This document shows positions 7,483 through 17,166 of a stretch of DNA of 64,000 bases, piece by piece (the first letter of the stretch is position 1; each line of letters starts with the position of its first letter). This DNA comes from Mucilaginibacter_A sp965201005. Lineage in GTDB: Bacteria; Bacteroidota; Bacteroidia; Sphingobacteriales; Sphingobacteriaceae. Made by a program: the position numbers and the translations under genes. The DNA lies in contig NZ_OZ241747.1 of NCBI RefSeq assembly GCF_965201005.1, forward strand, positions 3,038,001 through 3,102,000, in the 5' to 3' direction. A model generated the notes under the pieces. That model was not told the DNA's origin. It saw nothing but the letters and a program-made list of their open reading frames with translations, and ran no database searches.

Positions 7483-10400
7483 TTGCTGCCTGATTCTTTA
7501 AAAAACACTTCTTACTTTTCGTTTTGCAGAAAAATATTTTTCTGTGCGATGCTTCTTTTATGCCCTATTTTTTATGCTGATGCGGCAACCGTTACTTCAA
7601 CCGCAACCGGCGGTAATTGGAACGATGCTTCAACGTGGACAAGTGGTATAATACCCAAATCAACAGATGATGTGGTAATTGCAGCAAATGCAACAGTTAC
7701 GATGGATGCTGCTAACACTTCATCCGGTATTTTAAGTTTAACAATTTCATCGGGAGGCATTCTGCAAACCGGGGCTTTAGCCGGAAATATCCGCTTTTAT
7801 ATCAAGGGAAACATTATTAATAACGGAATAATTAACTTTTGGTTAAATAGTGTACAAGGATCAGGATTAACTTTAACCGGAAACAGCACCTGGTCTGGCA
7901 GCGGGACATGGAACTTAGCACAGATTTTTATCGGGAATTTTGCGTTAGAATTTGGGGCAGATATTTCCGTTACGGTCAACAGAAGCATTACAGTTGGTTC
8001 CGGTTCATTAAATTTAACCAATAAAAGAAGCAATTATACCTTTGTATTATCCGGGCCTGAAAACATTACGCTGGCCAGTGCGAACGCAGTGATGTTTTAC
8101 GGTAATCTTGTTGTTGATAAAAGCAACAGTTCGTATGGGATTTTCTCCATAACTGGCACAATATCAGCTTATAACACGATCAACGTATTGGGGAATATCG
8201 CTATAAACTACGGAAATGATTTGCGTGTTGCCAACTATAATTTGCTGGATATCAAGAACAATCTCTCCGGAAGCGGGAAAATCACCGGCGGAAACAGCAG
8301 CGATATACAAATCAGCGGTACGGGAAATGCGGTTTTATTCAATTCCGGTGGTTCGGGTTTTAGAAACTTTACGCTGAGCAGGGCAAATGGTGCCACTATT
8401 GATAGTACCATTGCGATCAACCAAAATTTATCAATTCAAAACCAGGCTAAATTATACATGCCTGCCGGAAAATCATCAGTTGGTGGAAATCAAACGTTTA
8501 CTGTTAGTGGAAATATAACAGGCGATGGTTATCTGGCACAGCAAAATGGAACAAATGCATACGTTTTAACAGATTTGACCTTAACCGGAACTGCGGTTGC
8601 CAATCTCCGTTTTTCGCAACTGACAGGCGAAAACATCATACATAATTTGGTGATAAATAAAACTTCCGGTGCTGTAAACTTGCTGGATGGTGGATTATTG
8701 CAGGTAAAAAATACTTTAACGTTAACCAACGGAACCTTTAATATTGGCAGTGGAACTTTGAAACTAACCGGTTCTATTTCTATGAATGCGAATGGAAATT
8801 TAACCGGTTCTACAGCATCAAATCTGATTATCGGGAACGATGTGAGCAGCAACAGTGCTACCATTTACTTCAACCAAACGGATGCGCCAAGCCGTTCACT
8901 CAAAAGTTATACGCAAACCCGAAACGGAACTATTACTTTAGGCAATCCTTTAGAAGTAAATAATTTGGTTGATTTGAACGGCGGTACTGCTACCAATATT
9001 CTCAATTCGGCCAGTAATTTAACTTTGATTTCTAACGAAGCAGGAACGGCACGCGTTAATAATTTAGGGCTTTCTTCCATTGCAGATTCTGTTTTTGTAC
9101 AGCGGTTTATTAAGGGCAGCGATATTTCCCGGCGCAGTTACCGTCTGCTTTCCTCGCCGGTTTATCAAGTGCCAAATGCTAACCCGGGTTTGCGCCGATA
9201 TTATTTTAGCCGGTTGCAAGATCAAATACTGATAACCGGGGCAGGAGGAGCAGCAAACGGTTTTGATACATCGCCTGCAAACGGGCCAACAATCTGGAAA
9301 TACAACGAAACCGCGGCCACAAACGCTTTGCAGGATTTTGTGCCTATCAGCGGCATCAGTAAAAATCATTCGGTTGCCACACAGGATTTTTTAACCTCAG
9401 GAAACGGTTTTCTTCTGTTTTTTCGGGGAGACCGTTTTAACAACACCAGCAACAAAACATCTCCACCTTTTTCCGTTCCGGAAGATGTTACCATTACCTA
9501 TAAAGGCTTATTAAACCAGGGGAACATTATGGTAACTGCCCCTTTTGGTGCCGTAAACGGTTTTTTATCGTTTACCAATAAAGCAGAAGCAAACGACGGT
9601 TTTAACCAGGCTGGCAACCCTTACCCTTCGGCAATTGATTGGGAACTGTCTGGCGGAAGCGGTTCGGCAATCGCTTTAACCAATATCAATCCAACAATTT
9701 ATATCCTCAACCCGGTTACAAAGAATTACGGCACTTATACCAAAGGCGGCGTCTCTACCGGTTTGGCCACGCGTTATATTGCTTCAGGGCAGGGTTTTTT
9801 TGTGAAAGCAAATGCGGCAAACCCAACGCTCAGTTTTACCGAAGCGGCCAAAGCTTCGGAAACTTCTAACCCGTCGGTTTTAGGTGGAAAAATGGTTTCA
9901 AACATTGATTTTTTAAGGCTGAGCCTGCAAAAAGACACATCAGACCAGGATGATATTCTGATCACTTTTAAGCAAGGCCATAGCGAGGATTTTATTGCGG
10001 GAGAAGATGTTGAAGATCTGGCCGGACAAAATGCAGCGGCATCTTTATCTTCCATCAGCAAAAAAGAAAAAACGAAACTGGCGGTAAATGCTTTGCCGGC
10101 AGCAGCAAATGTGGCAACTGTTCCGCTTTTTGTGGATGCGGCAGCGGACGGCAATTATAGTTTAAAGTTAGCGGATTGTTCAGCCAATTTTAAAACCCAG
10201 ACCGTTTACCTGAAAGATAATTTTACAGGGGATTCTGTTGACCTGGGCCGGCAGTTGATTTATGCTTTTTTTATCCGAAAAAATACTGCGGCCACTTTCG
10301 GAAGCGATCGGTTTGTGCTATACTTTAAGCAGCAAACGATTGCAGTCAACAATAATAATCAAAACCTGATTAACCGGCCCAAAACAGATTCGGCCGTTGT

Positions 10401-10647
10401 TTCTGTTGTACTTTTTCCCAATCCGGCTTCGGCAGAAATCAATATTTTGGTTGATAAAAACAGTATGCCGAATATCAAACTGACCATTTACAGCAGCAAA
10501 GGCCAAAAAGTATTTTCTGCCGTTTACCAAAACCAGTTTGCCTTTAAACATAATATTTCTGGTTTGCCGCCTGGTGTTTACGTAGCCGAGTTGCTGGATT
10601 TAGCAAACAGCAGCCGAAACCGAAAAATAAAATTCATCAAAAATTAA
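7483..10647 (+). CDS. Large secreted T9SS cargo protein (type A sorting domain)
   Basis: About 1050 residues. The N-terminus carries a hydrophobic signal segment (FCRKIFFCAMLLLCPIFYADA). It is followed by a Gly/Asn/Thr-rich region rich in predicted beta strands (residues about 35-520, including GGNWNDASTWTSG) that resembles parallel beta-helix surface proteins. A conserved block (RFIKGSDISRRSYRLLSSPV to YIASGQGFFVKANA) is shared with the protein at 17167. The last about 75 residues (LFPNPASAEINILV to KIKFIKN) are a T9SS type A sorting domain. The start is uncertain: TTG 7483 gives a longer n-region, while ATG 7549 lies inside a copy of the dispersed motif (7549-7562). Its role at the cell surface, adhesin or otherwise, is not known. 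Confidence 0.8.
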   Translation: MLPDSLKNTSYFSFCRKIFFCAMLLLCPIFYADAATVTSTATGGNWNDASTWTSGIIPKSTDDVVIAANATVTMDAANTSSGILSLTISSGGILQTGALAGNIRFYIKGNIINNGIINFWLNSVQGSGLTLTGNSTWSGSGTWNLAQIFIGNFALEFGADISVTVNRSITVGSGSLNLTNKRSNYTFVLSGPENITLASANAVMFYGNLVVDKSNSSYGIFSITGTISAYNTINVLGNIAINYGNDLRVANYNLLDIKNNLSGSGKITGGNSSDIQISGTGNAVLFNSGGSGFRNFTLSRANGATIDSTIAINQNLSIQNQAKLYMPAGKSSVGGNQTFTVSGNITGDGYLAQQNGTNAYVLTDLTLTGTAVANLRFSQLTGENIIHNLVINKTSGAVNLLDGGLLQVKNTLTLTNGTFNIGSGTLKLTGSISMNANGNLTGSTASNLIIGNDVSSNSATIYFNQTDAPSRSLKSYTQTRNGTITLGNPLEVNNLVDLNGGTATNILNSASNLTLISNEAGTARVNNLGLSSIADSVFVQRFIKGSDISRRSYRLLSSPVYQVPNANPGLRRYYFSRLQDQILITGAGGAANGFDTSPANGPTIWKYNETAATNALQDFVPISGISKNHSVATQDFLTSGNGFLLFFRGDRFNNTSNKTSPPFSVPEDVTITYKGLLNQGNIMVTAPFGAVNGFLSFTNKAEANDGFNQAGNPYPSAIDWELSGGSGSAIALTNINPTIYILNPVTKNYGTYTKGGVSTGLATRYIASGQGFFVKANAANPTLSFTEAAKASETSNPSVLGGKMVSNIDFLRLSLQKDTSDQDDILITFKQGHSEDFIAGEDVEDLAGQNAAASLSSISKKEKTKLAVNALPAAANVATVPLFVDAAADGNYSLKLADCSANFKTQTVYLKDNFTGDSVDLGRQLIYAFFIRKNTAATFGSDRFVLYFKQQTIAVNNNNQNLINRPKTDSAVVSVVLFPNPASAEINILVDKNSMPNIKLTIYSSKGQKVFSAVYQNQFAFKHNISGLPPGVYVAELLDLANSSRNRKIKFIKN

Positions 10648-10666
10648 CAAACTGTTTAAATTTTAC

Positions 10667-10759
10667 ATGCTTCTTTTATCACCTAAAATTTGGTGGTTTT
10701 TATGGATTTTTATATTGCAACAAGTTTAAGAACAAAATTTACTGGCATAAAAGAAGCAT
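10667..10759. repeat. Inverted pair of the dispersed motif (TC dialect, about 93-bp class)
   Basis: The left arm ATGCTTCTTTTATC (10667-10680) continues with ACCTAAAATTTGGTGG. The right arm ATAAAAGAAGCAT ends at 10759. Outer bases extend the complementarity (TTTTACATGC against GCATGTAAAA). The element fills the convergent gap after the T9SS cargo gene and probably serves as a bidirectional terminator. Confidence 0.85.
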
Positions 10760-10824
10760 GTAAAACTTGTCAAAGTATTTCCAAACACGTTGTAATACAT
10801 GCTGCCTTTTACATTTTTTAAAAA

Positions 10825-11115
10825 CTATTTACTTTTTTTAGGCGATAAAAGAAGCACCTGTTTTGATACCGGATCAAAAGTGGCATTCCGGGCAATCACA
10901 TCCCCACGGTAAAGCCGCCCCTGAGAAAAATACTCAACATAATGGCCATGCTTTAAATCCTGCGCTTTATAGTAAAACCCTTTGCGGCCTTTATTGTAAT
11001 CCAATATTAAAAAGCTGTTTTTCTGCACTTTAACTATATCTCCGGGGTTAAAAATGTAATTTTTCTCTGTTTTACAAGCTGCAAAAAGCATCAAAACGAG
11101 TAAGTATTTTTTCAT
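10825..11115 (-). CDS. Small lipoprotein, function unknown
   Basis: A 96-residue protein starting MKKYLLVLMLFAACKTEKN, a lipoprotein signal with the lipobox cysteine in FAAC. The rest (FNPGDIVKVQKNSFLIL, a glycine- and tyrosine-rich middle, and GRLYRGDVIAR) looks like a small SH3-like beta barrel. I chose ATG 11115 over the longer frame because the signal begins there. A motif copy (10844-10857) encodes the LLLSPK near the C-terminus. No function can be given from sequence. Confidence 0.7.
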   Translation of the reverse strand: MKKYLLVLMLFAACKTEKNYIFNPGDIVKVQKNSFLILDYNKGRKGFYYKAQDLKHGHYVEYFSQGRLYRGDVIARNATFDPVSKQVLLLSPKKSK

Positions 11116-11310
11116 GGTATTTAACTTTTTACTGATAGAAATACCATTATCGTACCTGCTGAAAACAAGCGCATGATTGCCATAGCCGCACAAACCCGGT
11201 TAAAATTTAAAGTACCGGCGTGTTTGGAATTACCAACAACTTATCTGTTGCGTAAACCGTAAACGGTGCGTTTGGCAAAGCATCTGCTGGGGCAGATAGT
11301 TGTAAATACG

Positions 11311-11898
11311 ATGAGTAAATTTCATTCAAAAAGTGTAAATATTTTTATGACCCTCGATCAGCAGGTGATCGATGGTTATTTTAACAAACACGACCCGGCA
11401 CCGATTTATAAGCGGCAACTTAGCCATCAGTTTGAGCAATATATTTTAGAAACGGTAGCCGTAGCCAAGCGGTACGACGTGGTTTTTTACAAGTTTAAAT
11501 GTACCGCCGAAGCAGATAAACAATATGCAGAACCGCTGATGTATGCTATCCACCGGCATTTTTCGGACAAAAAAGCAGAACGTTTGAAAGATTTTAGCCG
11601 CTTTAAACAGCGTAACTGGATTTTGCTGGCCGTTGGCGTTGCGGTCACGGTTTTATGCCAGGGGTTTTTGCCTTTACTAAATGAACACCAAAGCCTGCCT
11701 TCCGGCTTGACCAACAGCCTGGATATTTTTGCCTGGGTACTGCTTTGGCACCCGATTGATGAACTTATTTTCCATTGGAACCCGCATTTAAAGGATATTT
11801 TACTGCTTGATAAATTAGGTACAGCAGAATCAATTATCATCGAACATGAAAAAAAGACTGCTGTTGGCAACAACGATCCTATGCGGGCTGTGGCATAA
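11311..11898 (+). CDS. Hypothetical membrane protein
   Basis: A 195-residue protein (start ATG 11311; a GTG at 11266 is less likely). A soluble, charged N-terminal part (FMTLDQQVIDGYFNKHDPAP) is followed by two hydrophobic segments, near residues 112-131 (NWILLAVGVAVTVLCQGFL) and 145-165 (IFAWVLLWHPIDELIFHW). A short tail follows. Its 3' end overlaps the next gene by 53 bases in another frame, so the two are probably cotranscribed and coupled. I do not recognise the family. Confidence 0.65.
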   Translation: MSKFHSKSVNIFMTLDQQVIDGYFNKHDPAPIYKRQLSHQFEQYILETVAVAKRYDVVFYKFKCTAEADKQYAEPLMYAIHRHFSDKKAERLKDFSRFKQRNWILLAVGVAVTVLCQGFLPLLNEHQSLPSGLTNSLDIFAWVLLWHPIDELIFHWNPHLKDILLLDKLGTAESIIIEHEKKTAVGNNDPMRAVA

Positions 11899-12484
11899 TC
11901 TGCCGGCGCAATCCCGTGCTGGCGTAGAGCAGTATTATTACATGGGCAACTACCAAACTTTTGCTTTTGTGCCGGTTGTTTATTATCAATCTGCCAAAAA
12001 ATGGTATGCCGAAGGTCGCTTTAATTACGAAGCATTAAATACCATGGCCTTGTACGGCGGCAAAACTTTTGATAAAACAGGCGTAATATCTTACACAGCC
12101 AGTCCGCTTTTGGGTATTGTTTTAGGTGAGATGAACGGCGGTTCTGTTGGCTTAAATTTAGAGGCAGATTACCACAGGCTTAGCTTTAATACGCAATCCC
12201 AATACACGTTTTCGGCACAGCAGCGCACTAATAATTTTGTTTACAGCTGGTCTGATCTTACTTATCGGGTTTCCGGAAGATTTGCTGCGGGGGCATCCCT
12301 TCAGCAAACAAAATTATACCACGTAAACGGCGCATTTGATACCGGAATTTTGCTAAAACCTGCATATAAAAGCTGGGCGTTTCCGCTGTATCTCTTCAGG
12401 CCGGAAAGCAAAGAGCGGTATTTTGTACTGGGGATTAATTATGAATGGGAAAATAACCATGCTAAAAACAGTATCGATCATTAA
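11846..12484 (+). CDS. Outer-membrane beta-barrel-like protein
   Basis: A 212-residue protein with a signal peptide (MKKRLLLATTILCGLWHNLPAQS). The rest is built of alternating aromatic and polar strands (YYYMGNYQTFAFVPVVYYQS, WYAEGRFNYEAL, ERYFVLGINYEWE), typical of a small outer-membrane barrel. It overlaps the preceding membrane protein by 53 bases and is followed 17 bases later by a hybrid histidine kinase. The three may therefore form one envelope-related operon. The barrel call is from composition only; no transport substrate can be named. Confidence 0.65.
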   Translation: MKKRLLLATTILCGLWHNLPAQSRAGVEQYYYMGNYQTFAFVPVVYYQSAKKWYAEGRFNYEALNTMALYGGKTFDKTGVISYTASPLLGIVLGEMNGGSVGLNLEADYHRLSFNTQSQYTFSAQQRTNNFVYSWSDLTYRVSGRFAAGASLQQTKLYHVNGAFDTGILLKPAYKSWAFPLYLFRPESKERYFVLGINYEWENNHAKNSIDH

Positions 12485-12501
12485 CAATAATTAGTAAAGA
12501 A

Positions 12502-14295
<1,794 letters not shown>

Positions 14296-14300
14296 CGCCG

Positions 14301-14344
14301 ATGCTGTTTTTATCACCCTAAATTTAGGCCGATAAAAACAGCAT
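14301..14344. repeat. Near-perfect palindromic pair of the dispersed motif (GT dialect, 44-bp class)
   Basis: ATGCTGTTTTTATC and GATAAAAACAGCAT flank ACCCTAAATTTAGGCC, so almost the whole 44 bp is self-complementary. It starts 5 bases after the histidine-kinase stop. The best single example of the complete short element. Confidence 0.9.
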
Positions 14345-14420
14345 TGCCATGTCGGCCGGCAAATCTTAACAATAACAAATCAGGCTTTAACCCCGTAGAA
14401 AAGCATAATCCGTTGTTGTT

Positions 14421-17138
14421 ATGAAAATAAATCAATACTATAAAATACTTGCGGCACTGGTTTGTGTTTTGCTTGCCGATACTGCTTTTTCGCAAAACGT
14501 GGGCATAAGTTCCAGCAGCAGTTTTACCCCCGATGCTTCGGCTGGTTTGGATGTAAGTTATACCAATAAAGGTTTGCTTATGCCGCGTGTGGCACTTACG
14601 GCTACCAATGCTGCCGGGCCGATCACTTCTCCTGCAATATCGCTGTTGGTTTATAATACGGCCACGGCTGGCACCTCGCCTAACAATGTTGTACCCGGTT
14701 ATTATTACTGGAACGGCACTGCCTGGACAGCATTATCTACCGGGGCGCAATCCGCAAATACTGCCTGGTCAACCACCGGAAATACAGGAACCAGTTATCC
14801 AACTAATTTTTTAGGAACGAAAGATAATAATGGGCTGCATTTTTTAACCAACAGTTTGCATCGTTTTCAAATTGATACCTCGGGAAGCGTAGCAGTGGGT
14901 TTAAACCCGATATTTAGTTCCGGTGCTGCACGGGAGAAATTTCTGGTAGATGCCGGTTCTACAACCAACAACCAAACGCCGGCAGGTGCCTTTAACCTGA
15001 TTGCCGGGCGCGGATACCTGGATAATTATCTGCAGCTGAACATTCAAAACAATTCGCCTACAGCCAGTGCAAGTACAGATATAGTGGCAAGCAATGATGC
15101 AGCAACAGAAACAGCAAATTTTATAGATATGGGCATCAACAGCAGCGCAAACAATACAACAGGTGCTATTGGCGGACCCAGTACGGCTTATTTGTATGGC
15201 ACCGGAAATGATATGGCCATAGGCAATGGAACCCCGAATAAAAACCTGATTTTTTTTACCGGAGGCATAAGCCCTTCTACCTATACAGAACGTATCCGGC
15301 TTGATGCAAGCGGCCGGGTAGGTATCGGTACAAACGCGCCGACATCAGATCTCACCTTGTTCCAAAGTTCTGGTACGGGCGGTACAAAAGGTTTCAGGTT
15401 TGCAGGAAATTCTATCGGAGCAGTAAACTCAGGTACCGGTTTCCTAATGTCATTAGGCTACAATGGTCCCGGCAATAAGCAACTCTGGCTGGGTGATCCG
15501 GACTACTCAGGAAATTCTACGGGAACATTTGTCCGTTTTGGCGTTGTTAACGGCAGTGCTGCTGTTTTTGATGCCGTAAGCGGTGACAACAGTGTGAGGA
15601 GATATCTGACACTTGGCGTTGGCGGTGATCCTAATTCAGGCGTAATATTTGGAAATGATAACAATCCGGCAGCTCCGGGTTCTATGGTTTGGACAAACGG
15701 GAATATGTCTATCGGCAACGGTTACAGGGCAAATGCTGCCCCGGCTAACGGACTTATAGTACAAAGCAAGGTAGGTATAGGCAATAATGCCCCAACCGAA
15801 ATATTGGACGTAACGGGCAACTTAAAATTTAGCGGGGCATTAATGCCAAATAATGATGCTGGTACCAGTGGATATTTTTTACAATCTTCTGGCAGTGGCA
15901 CAGCACCAACGTGGGTTAATCCGAGCAATGCAGTTACCTCACAAGCTTGGTCTTTAGCAGGTAATTCAGGAACTACTGCTGGTACAAATTTTATCGGAAC
16001 AACAGATGCCACAGATTTTGTGGTTAAAACAAATAATGCAGAAATAGCCAGGTTTAATAGCGTAGGCAACGTAGGTATTGGTAGTTCTAGTTTTAACAGT
16101 TCAAACCCCGAGCAGCTTTTGGTTGATGCCGGTACAGCTTCTTCCTATAATGTTATAAGCGGAAAAGGAAGGCTTAACAATTATCTGCAATTAAACATTC
16201 AAAATACCAGTGCTGGTGGAAACGCAAGTTCTGATATTGTAGCAAGTAATAATACAGCAACCGAATCCGTCAATTATGTAGATTTAGGCATTAACTCGAG
16301 TGGAAACACCAGTACAGGTGTAATAGGGGGCGCAAGTACGGCTTATTTATATGGCACAGGCAATGATTTTGCAATAGGTAATGGCACATCGGGTAAAAAC
16401 CTTCTTTTTTTTACCGGAGGTACGGGGTCTAATGAAAGAATGCGCATTGATGGCAGTGGCAATGTAGGTATCGGTACTACCCCTTCCCAAAAGTTAGATG
16501 TTAACGGAAATATCAACGCAGCCAGTTCAATATTTCTTGATGGCACCAATAGCAATACTGGAACTAAAACGCCCGGATTGTATTTTGGAGGATCGGGCAG
16601 CGGTGAAGTTATTGCTTCAAAACGTACTACAGGAACTGATCAATATGGCATTGACTTTTATACATCAAGTAACTTGCGCATGTCGGTTACTAATAATGGC
16701 AATGTTGGTATAGGTACTATTACGCCTGGTTCTAAATTAACCGTTGCCGGTGATATTGCCCCTGCCACTGATGCTGGTAGTAATTTAGGTACTTCTTCAG
16801 CACGTTGGAGTAACATTTATGCAGCAAATGGCACTATAAATACTTCTGACAAAAGGTTAAAAACCAATATTAAAAACCTGAATTATGGGTTGAAAGAAAT
16901 TTTAGCACTACAACCTGTAAGCTATAATTGGAAGAAAACGCCTCAAACAGATAAACAACTTGGTTTAATAGCACAGGATGTTAGAAAAATAGTACCGGAA
17001 GTAGTAGTTGGTGATGAGGCTAAAGAGAACCTGGGAATGAAGTATGCTGAATTAGTACCTGTTTTAATCAATGCAATAAAAGAGCAGCAAAAGGAGATTG
17101 ATGATTTAAAGAAGGCCGTTCAAAAACTTCAGAAGTAA
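14421..17138 (+). CDS. Secreted fibre-like protein with C-terminal S74 intramolecular chaperone domain
   Basis: A 905-residue protein with signal peptide MKINQYYKILAALVCVLLADTAFS. The long central part is rich in Gly, Ser, Asn and Thr with many GNVGIG-type repeats, typical of tail-fibre-like trimeric surface proteins. The C-terminus (TSDKRLKTNIKNLNYGL, LIAQDVRKIVPEVV) is the peptidase S74/endosialidase chaperone domain, which assists trimer formation and then cleaves itself off. It ends in a coiled coil (EQQKEIDDLKKAVQKLQK). Two blocks of about 110 residues, starting near DNYLQLNIQN and NNYLQLNIQN, are internal duplicates. It is followed by a T9SS cargo gene on the same strand. The cell-surface role is inferred. 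Confidence 0.85.
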   Translation: MKINQYYKILAALVCVLLADTAFSQNVGISSSSSFTPDASAGLDVSYTNKGLLMPRVALTATNAAGPITSPAISLLVYNTATAGTSPNNVVPGYYYWNGTAWTALSTGAQSANTAWSTTGNTGTSYPTNFLGTKDNNGLHFLTNSLHRFQIDTSGSVAVGLNPIFSSGAAREKFLVDAGSTTNNQTPAGAFNLIAGRGYLDNYLQLNIQNNSPTASASTDIVASNDAATETANFIDMGINSSANNTTGAIGGPSTAYLYGTGNDMAIGNGTPNKNLIFFTGGISPSTYTERIRLDASGRVGIGTNAPTSDLTLFQSSGTGGTKGFRFAGNSIGAVNSGTGFLMSLGYNGPGNKQLWLGDPDYSGNSTGTFVRFGVVNGSAAVFDAVSGDNSVRRYLTLGVGGDPNSGVIFGNDNNPAAPGSMVWTNGNMSIGNGYRANAAPANGLIVQSKVGIGNNAPTEILDVTGNLKFSGALMPNNDAGTSGYFLQSSGSGTAPTWVNPSNAVTSQAWSLAGNSGTTAGTNFIGTTDATDFVVKTNNAEIARFNSVGNVGIGSSSFNSSNPEQLLVDAGTASSYNVISGKGRLNNYLQLNIQNTSAGGNASSDIVASNNTATESVNYVDLGINSSGNTSTGVIGGASTAYLYGTGNDFAIGNGTSGKNLLFFTGGTGSNERMRIDGSGNVGIGTTPSQKLDVNGNINAASSIFLDGTNSNTGTKTPGLYFGGSGSGEVIASKRTTGTDQYGIDFYTSSNLRMSVTNNGNVGIGTITPGSKLTVAGDIAPATDAGSNLGTSSARWSNIYAANGTINTSDKRLKTNIKNLNYGLKEILALQPVSYNWKKTPQTDKQLGLIAQDVRKIVPEVVVGDEAKENLGMKYAELVPVLINAIKEQQKEIDDLKKAVQKLQK

Positions 17139-17166
17139 CAATTTTATCTTTTGATATCCTAATATT

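Noticed and set aside
9774..10154. 126-codon antisense frame in the first T9SS cargo gene
   Set aside because: Composition (Ala/Ser/Phe-rich) mirrors the sense codons and there is no start context or homology seen; the sense frame has a clear sorting domain.
15503..16069. Long open frames antisense to the S74 fibre gene
   Set aside because: They are shadows of the Gly/Ser/Asn-rich coding strand: the proteins are low-complexity and Pro/Leu/Val-rich, as expected from the complement.
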